Origin: a bacterium
GTDB lineage: Bacteria; Patescibacteria; Dojkabacteria; JAKAPS01; JAJZLI01
Length of the DNA stretch: 64,000 nt
NCBI GenBank assembly: GCA_021846685.1
Contig: JAJZWL010000004.1
Span: 1 to 64,000 of the forward strand
Reading direction: 5' to 3'
This document shows, piece by piece, positions 54,187 to 62,444 of the stretch. Within the stretch, counting starts at the first letter, position 1. The number at the start of each line of letters is the position of its first letter. The notes beneath the pieces were generated by a model. The model saw nothing but the letters and a program-made list of their open reading frames with translations. It had not been told where the DNA came from and did no database searches. Made by a program: the position numbers and the translations under genes.

Positions 54187-55020
54187 TTATGCAAATTGTT
54201 CCCAATTTATGGAATCAGGATCATTTATCCAAGAATAATTCTTGGGATTATTAATGAAATTTAAATAGCTAGATCCTTTTTTATTATCCATTATATTATT
54301 ATATGACCACTTCTTTTGTTTTTTTATTTTAGGAACATTCTTATAATTGGGATTTTGCACAAATACCTGCTTGGCATTCTTTTTAATTATGTAATATGAA
54401 GCTCCTTTATAGTCATAAATTCCTTTATATATAGTTTTTGCTTTTGCTGATATTAAAGTAGAAAATACTAATGCTGTAGATTTTTGATTTATTATTGTAT
54501 GACCATAATAAGGAGGTACTATAAAAAGATCTCCAGGTTTAAGTTTAAATAAAGATACTTCTGTAATGTTTCCGAAGTCTAATACATCTGCAATTGTTTT
54601 AACCCCCGGCTTATCTGATACTAATCTTTCAGGTTTTTGCAATAAAATTATAGCGTTTCCATGTAGTATCTCTATTACTTCAGGAGCTGCATGATTAGTT
54701 CCTTCTAATATCTCATGATAATGACCATAAGTTTTCATAAACTCTATTCCTGCTAAATTCCCAGACATTATAGTTATATCATGTCTAATATTTTCATTTT
54801 TAAAAATAGATGCATGTTCATTTTTACATAAGTGAAAATATTCTGTGTAAAAAAGTTTTGGATAAACAAGCTGGTCATTTAGAATAACACTTCTCATCTG
54901 ATTTAATTCTCTATCTATAATTTTTGATATAGATATATCTTCATTTATCGAGAGTAGTTTATTCTCATTTTCACTACATTGTATTTTTACTCCATTAATT
55001 GTTTTTAAGTGTATTATCAT
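54187..55020 (-). CDS. Cupin-type (archaeal-type) phosphoglucose isomerase
   Basis: The 277-residue protein contains the cupin metal site GHYHEILEGTNH (H100, H102), a following Glu in PEVIEILHG and H174 in PPYYGHTIIN. The pattern matches metal-dependent cupin phosphoglucose isomerases, typical of euryarchaea and scattered bacteria, which interconvert glucose-6-phosphate and fructose-6-phosphate. The C-terminal about 70 residues are an Asn/Lys-rich extension. Its start overlaps the upstream AI-2E family gene by 26 bases. Confidence 0.8.
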   Translation of the reverse strand: MIIHLKTINGVKIQCSENENKLLSINEDISISKIIDRELNQMRSVILNDQLVYPKLFYTEYFHLCKNEHASIFKNENIRHDITIMSGNLAGIEFMKTYGHYHEILEGTNHAAPEVIEILHGNAIILLQKPERLVSDKPGVKTIADVLDFGNITEVSLFKLKPGDLFIVPPYYGHTIINQKSTALVFSTLISAKAKTIYKGIYDYKGASYYIIKKNAKQVFVQNPNYKNVPKIKKQKKWSYNNIMDNKKGSSYLNFINNPKNYSWINDPDSINWEQFA

Positions 55021-56062
55021 GATGATTATTTTCTAAAAGATCATACTGAAGTATGTCATATATAACTAATTGTATTACAGTAACTATTGGTATAGCTATT
55101 AAAGCCCCTAATAATCCATATAATGTTGCTCCTATAAATATTGCTATAATAAGTATTAAAGGATTGATCCCTATAACTTTTTTCATAATTTGAGGGGCTA
55201 TAATGTTTGCTTCTAGTTGTTGAATTAATGCTGTTAAAATTACTGCTAAAATAAATAAATTAGGAGATACAAATAACACTATTACACAAGCTACAATCCC
55301 TGATATTATTGGGCCTACAAAAGGAATTATTTCTGCAAATGCTGCGAATATAGCTATTGGAAATGCATAAGGTATTCCTAATATTGTCAAGAAAAGCCAA
55401 AATAAAAATCCAATTGCTAAACTAATAATAACTTGTCCTATCAACCATGCTCCCAATTGATTTTCAACTTCATAAATAATTCTCAATATTTTTTTTCTAT
55501 ACTCTTTAGGGATAATTTGTAATGTAGTATTATAAAAATGATCTTTATAAATAAGCATATATGCTGCCATAACAAAAACTAAAATCAGGTACCCTATTGT
55601 GATAAATATAGATATTGTAGTTGAGGTGATATTGTTTACACTAGATATAAAGATATTATTAATATTTTGGGAAAAATAATTTGAAATATGTAATCTTAAA
55701 GTATTCGCATTTAGATGAAATTGAGATTTTAAGAAAGGAAATAAACTTATTATTCTTACTGGTAGATTTTCTATTGATATAGCAATTTTATTAAGTTGAG
55801 AAGTTATTGGTGTTATTGTAATAAAAAATATTAATATTAATATTAGTATTAGGATTAGTATTGCTATAAATACTGAGAACCCCTTTGGAATTGCCTTCTT
55901 TTCTAACCACACTACTATTGGATTTATAGCAGACATTAATATGAAAGATATAAATATTAGTACGAAAATAGTTGCAATCTTTAAAAGTAAGAATAAGAGA
56001 ATAAATATACCAATAACTGTAAGTATTGTTTTTATTGAAATTTCTATTGTTTGATTTTTCAT
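54995..56062 (-). CDS. AI-2E family permease
   Basis: The 355-residue membrane protein shows the AI-2E/PerM family plan: two N-terminal helices (IGIFILLFLLLKIATIF), an about 80-residue amphipathic middle part, and a C-terminal bundle with FAAFAEIIPFVGPIISGI and LEANIIAPQIMKKVIGINP. Family members export autoinducer-2 or exchange sodium and protons; the role here is unknown. The downstream isomerase gene overlaps by 26 bases, so the two are cotranscribed. Confidence 0.9.
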   Translation of the reverse strand: MKNQTIEISIKTILTVIGIFILLFLLLKIATIFVLIFISFILMSAINPIVVWLEKKAIPKGFSVFIAILILILILILIFFITITPITSQLNKIAISIENLPVRIISLFPFLKSQFHLNANTLRLHISNYFSQNINNIFISSVNNITSTTISIFITIGYLILVFVMAAYMLIYKDHFYNTTLQIIPKEYRKKILRIIYEVENQLGAWLIGQVIISLAIGFLFWLFLTILGIPYAFPIAIFAAFAEIIPFVGPIISGIVACVIVLFVSPNLFILAVILTALIQQLEANIIAPQIMKKVIGINPLILIIAIFIGATLYGLLGALIAIPIVTVIQLVIYDILQYDLLENNHHDNTLKNN

Positions 56063-56244
56063 TTCTATTTAATCTTTTTATGAAGAACTTTAGCTTATTG
56101 TATACTAATTTACCTCGAAACTCAATTCATATCTTTTGCTTTAATATCAAAGTATATGGGTAATTAGTCCTATACTTAAAAACTATTTACATATTTTATT
56201 GATTGCAATAATATATTTTATTTGTTATATTCTTTTATTATATT

Positions 56245-56318
56245 GGCCCTGTCGTCTAGTGGCCTAGGACATCAGGTTTTCATCCTGGAAATCGCGGGTT
56301 CGAATCCCGCCAGGGTCA
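56245..56318 (+). tRNA. tRNA-Glu (anticodon TTC)
   Basis: The acceptor stem GGCCCTG pairs with CAGGGTC (one G-T wobble), discriminator A. The anticodon stem TCAGG/CCTGG holds the loop TTTTCAT with anticodon TTC, and the T-arm is GCGGG-TTCGAAT-CCCGC. CCA is not encoded. Its 3' end forms the first half of a 17-bp repeat that recurs at 62428, marking it as the apparent integration target of the downstream island. Confidence 0.95.
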
Positions 56319-56330
56319 ATTAACGCGACA
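56314..56330 (+). repeat. Left attachment-like repeat at the tRNA-Glu 3' end
   Basis: This 17-bp sequence includes the last five tRNA bases and is identical to 62428-62444. Downstream, a further about 60 bases align imperfectly with 61147-61207, sharing AATGTATTGATA and GCGGTTC. Confidence 0.6.
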
Positions 56331-56448
56331 CCCCCACTTGAAACATCCCGAATGTATTGATAGAACCTGCCTACAAGTGCGGTTCATTATCGAAAGTTTT
56401 ACTATTTTAAATCAGTTATTTTATAATTAATAATTAAGTTTATTTATA

Positions 56449-57018
56449 TTAATTCAAATTAGTAAATAGTTTTAAAAATCTTTTTTTATCCCAATCGAAT
56501 ATAGCATAATCAGGCATTTTAATTTTTGATTGTATTTCTTTTGTAGGCATATCTAAATAAGAAGAGGTAAATGTTGCTAGCATATTACCATGTGATACAA
56601 TTCCAATGTTTTGAAATTTATTCTCATTCTTTACAATTTCTTCAAGTGCTGTATTAAATCTTCCTAAGGCTTCTTCAAAACTTTCACCTCCATCCATTCT
56701 TTGAACCTTCCCACTATACATTGCTTCTTGTTTTTTTTCATATTCAGTCTTTCCTGAAGTAAATTTTAATGTAAATGAGGTAATTTCTGTTAATCTATTA
56801 TCTGTTTTTACAGGAATAATATTTTTAGAAGCTAAAATCAATGTAGTTTCTAAAGCTTTTGTTTGTAGACTTGTATAAATTATATCTATATCTTTTATAT
56901 CCTTATTATTCGATAAATCATATGCTCTTTCTATACCTTCTTCAGTAAGATTCCAAAGTACAATAGGAATATTCGGTTCTTGTTGAGTTTTTGAATGCCT
57001 AATAAATGTTATTTTCAT
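56449..57018 (-). CDS. Histidine phosphatase superfamily protein
   Basis: The 189-residue protein has the phospho-accepting motif FIRHSKT (RHx) at the start, Arg-containing TSLQTKALETTLIL, and the second His in NIGIVSHGNMLATF. This is the phosphoglycerate-mutase-like branch 1 histidine phosphatase fold. The substrate could be a sugar phosphate, a nucleotide or a protein. The gene is the first of the island. An insertion-sequence end lies only about 15 bases upstream of its start codon, which probably replaced or altered its promoter. Confidence 0.85.
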   Translation of the reverse strand: MKITFIRHSKTQQEPNIPIVLWNLTEEGIERAYDLSNNKDIKDIDIIYTSLQTKALETTLILASKNIIPVKTDNRLTEITSFTLKFTSGKTEYEKKQEAMYSGKVQRMDGGESFEEALGRFNTALEEIVKNENKFQNIGIVSHGNMLATFTSSYLDMPTKEIQSKIKMPDYAIFDWDKKRFLKLFTNLN

Positions 57019-57033
57019 ATGATATAGACTTAC

Positions 57034-58462
57034 TAAGTCTTTTCTAATTGAATAATAACCCTGAAATTAAATTGAGAAATATGAGTTTAGTCTTGTAAAA
57101 AGTATATCATTTTCTTTATTAATTTTCTAATTTATCAAATACTTTTTTTAGTGAGTATATATCTTTTAATATTTCATGTTTTTGAATTTGAACTAGCTTC
57201 ATGTATTGATTGTGAGAATATCTAAGTTCTATGTTATCCATTTCTTTAAAAGAAAATTCTTTTTTTAAACTTTTACCTTTAGGATCTATGAATTTTAATC
57301 TTTGGTATGGGGTCATGTAATCAGACTGTTTATATTTTTTCCTTATTCTTCCTTTATCATCTATTTTAATTTCAGGAAACCCACATGGATGATGATAATT
57401 TAGATATTCATCATAATAATCTTTAAAAAATGTATCTAGTTGAGGTATATATTTAGAATCTATTGGTGTATATCCCATTTCTTTCCTTATTATTGTGTTT
57501 TTTGTTTCTACCTGGCCATTATCTTCTGATCTAAAGGATCGTGATTTTAACTGTTTTACATGCATTCTATTTAATATATTTGATATTACCTTGTTGATGA
57601 ATTCAGATCCGTTATCTGAATGGAATTCTGTTATTTTAAATGGGAAATATTTTAATATATCTTTTAATACTGGAGCAAGGTATCTTTGAGAGATAGCAGT
57701 TACTATATATATTCTCTGCCACTGTGTATGGTAATCTACTACGTTTATGTAATAGAGCTCTTTATCTTCGTTATTTTCTTTTTGATGTACGCTATCTATA
57801 CTGATGTGTCCAGGTAATCCATCTTTACTGAGAGCTTGTCTTATTCCTATAGCTGCGTTTATCGATGCAGTACCTCTAAGATTGTGAGAATTCTTACCAA
57901 GTAATACATATATGTAGCTAACAGATATATCTTTAATGTTTATATAGCTGGTATCTCTATATATTATATACTCATCAACCAAGATCTTTTTTATTGCATT
58001 TCCATTTGTCTGATGCAGATCTCTTGTTTCATACACTAAGGCTATATCCTCTCTTGTATATTTATTATGGGAATGTGTTCTTTTATACTTTTGCCTTTCT
58101 ATTCTACCTGTATTATGCCAAATAGAGCATAGTTTTTTCACTCTATCTTGGGATAGACACAAAACTATGGATGCATAATCTATGATAGTTCCTTTCTCTT
58201 TCTTTGAAAGCTTAAAGTAATTGTGAAATCTTAAAAGTTTTTCCAGCCACTTGCGTCCTTCAGACTTATCTCTAATCTGAAACTCTAACCCTACTTTTAA
58301 AAGATCATCTATTTGAGCTATACTTAACTTGTGTGAGTTTTTCATAATTATGTTCATTCTAAGCTTATTATGACTACTCACACATCTGTTTGCAATTTTC
58401 AGGGTTACTTTCTAATTATTTATCATCCTCTTTCAGGGTTGTTTTACTGTGGACAAGACTTA
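57034..58462 (-). mobile_element. Insertion sequence with DDE transposase (IS481-like)
   Basis: The element carries one transposase gene. Its ends are imperfect inverted repeats: the left end starts TAAGTCTT and has ACCCTGAAA at 57058-57066; the right end has the complements TTTCAGGGT at 58431-58439 and AAGACTTA at 58455-58462. A second TTTTCAGGGTTAC lies inside the right end near 58397. The left end abuts an outward copy of its own terminus. Exact ends and target duplication are uncertain. Confidence 0.6.
57119..58381 (-). CDS. DDE transposase with integrase core (IS481-like)
   Basis: The 420-residue protein has an N-terminal helix-turn-helix region (about 65-130) and an rve-type catalytic core with D196 (HISIDSVHQ), D256 (FHSDNGSEF) and E292 (SEDNGQVETKN), a DD(35)E triad. 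All catalytic residues are present and the frame is intact, so it may be active. The listed start is GTG; ATG codons 24 or 36 bases downstream are equally plausible. It occupies nearly all of the insertion sequence. Confidence 0.85.
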   Translation of the reverse strand: MSSHNKLRMNIIMKNSHKLSIAQIDDLLKVGLEFQIRDKSEGRKWLEKLLRFHNYFKLSKKEKGTIIDYASIVLCLSQDRVKKLCSIWHNTGRIERQKYKRTHSHNKYTREDIALVYETRDLHQTNGNAIKKILVDEYIIYRDTSYINIKDISVSYIYVLLGKNSHNLRGTASINAAIGIRQALSKDGLPGHISIDSVHQKENNEDKELYYINVVDYHTQWQRIYIVTAISQRYLAPVLKDILKYFPFKITEFHSDNGSEFINKVISNILNRMHVKQLKSRSFRSEDNGQVETKNTIIRKEMGYTPIDSKYIPQLDTFFKDYYDEYLNYHHPCGFPEIKIDDKGRIRKKYKQSDYMTPYQRLKFIDPKGKSLKKEFSFKEMDNIELRYSHNQYMKLVQIQKHEILKDIYSLKKVFDKLEN

Positions 58463-58518
58463 CTATATACAAAATTAACAAAAAATGCTATGATTAATTT
58501 AATTAAATTAATATTATA

Positions 58519-58524
58519 TATAAT
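58519..58524 (+). promoter_or_regulatory. -10 element giving a predicted leaderless transcript
   Basis: TATAAT ends five bases before the ATG at 58530, so transcription would begin at about the start codon. GGGAGG lies after the ATG, not before it. No -35 is clear. Confidence 0.45.
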
Positions 58525-58529
58525 AAATT

Positions 58530-59321
58530 ATGGGAGGAATTAATCATCAACCAACTAGTAATATTAGTCTTGCTTTAACTGTAGATGCGGCGCAATCTCT
58601 TACTGAAGGTATGTCTAATCTAATGAGGTCAAATGTTGAAATAGAAAATGTAGTGAAATTAACTGGTTCTAATAGAATTGGAAATGGAAGGTTACACCTT
58701 AAACAGTCCTTACTCTTTATGAGAGCAAGTTTAAATGATTTAGAGTTGGTTCATGATGGAGTTAACCTTATTATTGAAACTCTTTCTAGGGGTGATTACA
58801 GTCCATTTTCTCCATCTATTATTAATGTGGACGAATTTGTATCAAGGGCTCAAAAAGAAAGTATGTTACCAAAGAGTGATGTGGTTATATGTGCTAGAGA
58901 AGACTGTATAAAAGGTGGTTATGAAGCTATGTTTTCGCATATCATAGAAATGATTGATAGTGCAATATTATCTACCAATTCTTTGATAAATTTGACTAAT
59001 ACTATGATTGATGGACCTGAAGGAAAACAAGGTTATTTTTGGTTTACAGTTGAAACTAATAAAAAGCCTTGGAGACAAATTTTTTCTCATACTGTTACTA
59101 TGTGGCAAGATCTCCTTTCATATTGGATGACAAGTGCTCTTATATGCACTGAAGTTCATAATAAAGGGGCTAATATTCCTAGTTTATTTGAAAACATTTC
59201 TAATTTTCTAGATTTCCCAAAATATGATTTTAATAGATTATCTAGGAAAAAAGATATTCAAAAATTAAAATCTAGTTTTAATAGAGATATTACTTACTCA
59301 ATAAGTAGAGATATAAAATAA
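58530..59321 (+). CDS. Island-encoded hypothetical protein
   Basis: The 263-residue soluble protein belongs to no family I recognise. It looks mostly helical: amphipathic stretches run through about 15-90 (ISLALTVDAAQSLTEGMS, LKQSLLFMRASLNDLELVH) and 130-165, followed by a Trp-rich patch (WFTVETNKKPWRQ, TMWQDLLSYWMTSALI). It has three Cys and no membrane helix. It lies between the insertion sequence and the convergent ABC-F gene. Its role is unknown. Confidence 0.6.
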   Translation: MGGINHQPTSNISLALTVDAAQSLTEGMSNLMRSNVEIENVVKLTGSNRIGNGRLHLKQSLLFMRASLNDLELVHDGVNLIIETLSRGDYSPFSPSIINVDEFVSRAQKESMLPKSDVVICAREDCIKGGYEAMFSHIIEMIDSAILSTNSLINLTNTMIDGPEGKQGYFWFTVETNKKPWRQIFSHTVTMWQDLLSYWMTSALICTEVHNKGANIPSLFENISNFLDFPKYDFNRLSRKKDIQKLKSSFNRDITYSISRDIK

Positions 59322-59345
59322 GTAATAATATATAAAATATGATCT

Positions 59346-60980
59346 CTATTTGATACTTATTGTTTGTTCTATACTTAGATTTTGAATAAATTCTCTATCA
59401 TGAGAAACAACAAGTAAGGCTCCCCTGTACGATGAAATTGCAGTTTCTAGAGCATCAGTAGTTGTTATATCTAAATTATTTGTAGGCTCATCCAGTATTA
59501 TAATATTAGATTGATTTGCTACTATTCCTGCCAGTATAATTTTTGCTCTTTCTCCTCCACTCAATTTATATGCAGGAGTATATGTAATAGATTGTCTCTC
59601 AATATTGAATTTTACTAATAAATGCATTATTTCATTTTGTGGTATATTGGGGCATAAAGTTCTTAGATTGTCTAGTGCATTGGAGTTCATTAGCGGTAAT
59701 GATTGATTTTGATCAATATATCCTATACGTATGGAAGGGCTTAACCTTATTTGTCCTTCTTTAATAAATTTATTACTTCCAAGAACAGCATTAATAATTG
59801 AAGTTTTGCCACTGCCATTATTACCAATTAATGCAATTCTTTCTTTTCCATATATATTAAAACTTATTGGCCCAATAGTTGATATAGAATTATTATGAGT
59901 ATATTCAATAACTAAATTTTCAACACTAATTAATCTATTGCTAGAATCTAATTTTTCAGGCTCTGTAAATGTGAAATTAAGACTAATTGGTTCTTCAGGA
60001 GGATCTACTCTTTTCACTTGTTCAGATTTAGTTTTTAAAGAAGTTAACCTACTCGATATACTATTGCTAGCCTTTTCCTTACGAAAATTTGTATTTAATT
60101 TATCATTGTCAGTTCTTGATCTGTTAGAACTTACTGATACAACATTACTATTCATCTTCTTTATTTGCTTTTCAATTTGTTTGCATTTTTTTACATATTG
60201 ATCGTGATGATGGGTGTCAGATTCGTACCTATTTTTTTTAGCCTCGACATATTCATCATATCCAAGAGTATATTCTTGAACACCATTATTTCCTCCAAGC
60301 AACTCAATTATTTTTTTTGATGCATTTCTCAAAAAACGTCTATCATGTGATACTAATACAAAACTTGCACTAGAGTGTTCTATATATGTTTCTAGTACTA
60401 TAATTCCTTCCTGGTCTAAATTATTAGTAGGTTCATCTAATAATAATAAATCATGTTTATCTGCAAAAATAGCAGCGAGCGCAATTTTAGTACGTTGTCC
60501 GCCTGAAATTTCTCCAAGACGAAGATTAGTATCAATTTCTCCCACACCAGCCTTTTTTAATGATTTTTTTAATCTCTGATGAAAATTATATACTTCTAGT
60601 TGAGTATATTTATCTTGAGCTTCTTGATAAATAAGTAGTACATTATCGTCCTCTTTTTCTGTAGATAGTTTATTACAAGCTTCCTCAAATTTATTTCTAG
60701 CTTCTTGTACCCCAGTGGTTTCTTCTATAAAATCATATACGGTATGGTCTAGCCAAGTACTAAAATCTTGTGGCATTAATCCAATTCGTAATCTCTCTGG
60801 ATTAATAATTTCTCCACTTGTTGGTTGTATGTCTCCAACTAAAATTTTTAGTAATAAACTTTTTCCTACTCCGTTATCTCCAATCAATCCTATACGATCT
60901 TTTGGATTAATATTAAAGTCTATATTAGAGAATATTTCTTTTCCATCAGTTTCATAACCGACCTCATGTACATTTAACAT
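59346..60980 (-). CDS. ABC-F family ATPase
   Basis: The 544-residue protein has two ABC domains and no membrane part. Domain 1 has GDNGVGKSLLLKIL, ISGGQRTKIALAAIF and LLLLDEPTNNLD. Domain 2 has GNNGSGKTSIINAVLG, LSGGERAKIILAG and IIILDEPTNNLD. A charged linker (about 255-335) joins them. ABC-F proteins bind the ribosomal E site and either modulate translation or protect against antibiotics. Its location in the island raises the possibility of a resistance-type member, but the linker alone does not settle this. Confidence 0.9.
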   Translation of the reverse strand: MLNVHEVGYETDGKEIFSNIDFNINPKDRIGLIGDNGVGKSLLLKILVGDIQPTSGEIINPERLRIGLMPQDFSTWLDHTVYDFIEETTGVQEARNKFEEACNKLSTEKEDDNVLLIYQEAQDKYTQLEVYNFHQRLKKSLKKAGVGEIDTNLRLGEISGGQRTKIALAAIFADKHDLLLLDEPTNNLDQEGIIVLETYIEHSSASFVLVSHDRRFLRNASKKIIELLGGNNGVQEYTLGYDEYVEAKKNRYESDTHHHDQYVKKCKQIEKQIKKMNSNVVSVSSNRSRTDNDKLNTNFRKEKASNSISSRLTSLKTKSEQVKRVDPPEEPISLNFTFTEPEKLDSSNRLISVENLVIEYTHNNSISTIGPISFNIYGKERIALIGNNGSGKTSIINAVLGSNKFIKEGQIRLSPSIRIGYIDQNQSLPLMNSNALDNLRTLCPNIPQNEIMHLLVKFNIERQSITYTPAYKLSGGERAKIILAGIVANQSNIIILDEPTNNLDITTTDALETAISSYRGALLVVSHDREFIQNLSIEQTISIK

Positions 60981-61096
60981 AATGTCATAATTATATCATA
61001 TAATACGGTTAAATATCAGCGATTGTACGAGGTAAATAGTTTTAAAGCTTAGAAAGGAAGGTGTTTATATGGGATACTCATATTTTTTGATATTTA

Positions 61097-61146
61097 TAAT
61101 CCAGACTAAAAGCGGTTCGATCTGAGGCATCTTAAGGTCAATTAAC
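61097..61146 (+). repeat. Island repeat, middle copy
   Basis: These 50 bases match 62389-62438 at 48 positions. They contain GCGGTTCGA, similar to a tRNA T-arm, and end with GGTCAATTAAC as at the tRNA-Glu 3' end. The following about 60 bases resemble the sequence after tRNA-Glu. Together with the right copy it flanks the Fic gene. The whole 302-base spacer 60981-61282 contains no gene. Confidence 0.65.
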
Positions 61147-61282
61147 AAGGTATCCCCTATGAAAACATCTCAAATGTATTGATATACTAGGAAACATGCG
61201 CGGTTCGAAATAGCAACATGACCAATACTTGCAATTAGTCGTATTATGTAGTATAGTCGAGTATAGTTAATTGTACTACATT

Positions 61283-62350
61283 ATGGATAATCACGGAAGA
61301 TTTAATAAGAGACTAGAAAGCATTACATCAGATATATATCTAAAGATATCTAAAACCGATGAGCTCAAAGGTATGTGGATTGGAGGCATGAAATTAAGTC
61401 CTCAAACACTTGGTAGACTTAAACAGTCGGCCCTAATAACCTCAACAGGAGCTTCAACCAGAATTGAAGGATCAGGACTATCTGATGAAGAGATTGAGAA
61501 AGTTATTAAAGGCATAAAAATTCAAAATTTTAGAAATAGAGATGAGCAAGAAGTGAAAGGATACTTCGAGCTTCTAGAAAATGTATTTAATAATTTTAAT
61601 ACTTTAACTTTCAATGAAAACTGTATTAAATCTTTTCACAATGAACTTCTAAAATATGTAGAAAAGGATCAATCACATAAAGGAGAATATAAAAATCTAC
61701 CTAACCATGTTGAGCTAATAGATGAACCTAATAATATTGTAGAGGTGATTTTTGAAACTACACCTCCATATTTAGTTTCTCACCAAATGCATTCTCTTGT
61801 AGAATGGACTCAAAATGCTTTACTCGCGAAGAAATATCACCCATTATTAGTGATTGGAAATTTTATTGTTGAATTTTTGAAGATTCATCCGTTTCAGGAT
61901 GGAAATGGTAGGTTATCAAGAATATTAACTAGTTTTTTATTATTAAAGGAGGGATATAAATATGCAGAATATAGCTCTCACGAAAAGTTGATAGAAGAAA
62001 ATAAACAAGAATATTACCTCTCTTTGATGAAAAGTCAAAAAACTTTCAACAAAAAAATGGAAAATATTCTACCTTGGATGAATTTTTTTATAGATATTAT
62101 GATTAAGCAAGCTCAATATGCTGTTGATTTTGGATCAAATGATAACATAGAATCTTTACTTACTAAGATACAGTTGAAAGTTTGGGAATATATATCTAAA
62201 GTAGGGGAAGCAAGTCCTAAAGATATATCTCAAAACACTGATATAGGAAGGGATACGCTAAGGCAGGTATTAAATAAATTAATTAAGTTAAAGAAAGTTG
62301 AAAAATTGGGACAAGGAGTGGGAACTTACTATAGAATAATAAAAGATTGA
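61283..62350 (+). CDS. Fic-domain protein (class II, self-inhibited) with C-terminal winged helix
   Basis: The 355-residue protein has the complete Fic motif HPFQDGNGR with catalytic H202, which transfers AMP or another nucleotide part onto target hydroxyls. The N-terminal inhibitory motif S58-T-R-I-E62-G63 fits (S/T)xxxE(G/N), whose Glu blocks productive ATP binding. A C-terminal winged-helix domain (about 285-355, VWEYISKVGEASPKDIS) suggests DNA or protein binding. ATG 61283 is preferred over TTG 61271. It is flanked by 50-bp direct repeats inside the island. Confidence 0.92.
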   Translation: MDNHGRFNKRLESITSDIYLKISKTDELKGMWIGGMKLSPQTLGRLKQSALITSTGASTRIEGSGLSDEEIEKVIKGIKIQNFRNRDEQEVKGYFELLENVFNNFNTLTFNENCIKSFHNELLKYVEKDQSHKGEYKNLPNHVELIDEPNNIVEVIFETTPPYLVSHQMHSLVEWTQNALLAKKYHPLLVIGNFIVEFLKIHPFQDGNGRLSRILTSFLLLKEGYKYAEYSSHEKLIEENKQEYYLSLMKSQKTFNKKMENILPWMNFFIDIMIKQAQYAVDFGSNDNIESLLTKIQLKVWEYISKVGEASPKDISQNTDIGRDTLRQVLNKLIKLKKVEKLGQGVGTYYRIIKD

Positions 62351-62388
62351 AAAAATTCATCATTTTAAATATACTTTTATCAATTTAA

Positions 62389-62444
62389 TAATCCAAACTA
62401 AAAGCGGTTCGATCTGAGGCACCTTAAGGTCAATTAACGCGACA
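62389..62444 (+). repeat. Island repeat, right copy with attachment-like end
   Basis: Positions 62389-62438 are the 48/50 match to the middle copy. Positions 62428-62444 are the exact 17-bp match to the tRNA-Glu 3' end. It is the inferred right boundary of the island. The 365-base spacer 62351-62715 otherwise holds no convincing gene, only the nadE promoter region near its end. Confidence 0.6.

Larger units (their letters stand above)
56314..62444. mobile_element. Candidate tRNA-Glu-associated genomic island
   Basis: The direct repeat GGTCAATTAACGCGACA occurs at 56314-56330, starting inside the tRNA-Glu 3' end, and at 62428-62444. The 6.1 kb between holds accessory genes: histidine phosphatase, an insertion sequence, an orphan gene, an ABC-F ATPase and a Fic protein. 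A related junction at 61.1 kb suggests two stacked units. No tyrosine or serine integrase is present, so mobility would need an enzyme from elsewhere or has decayed. Boundaries are inferred from repeats only. Confidence 0.5.
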
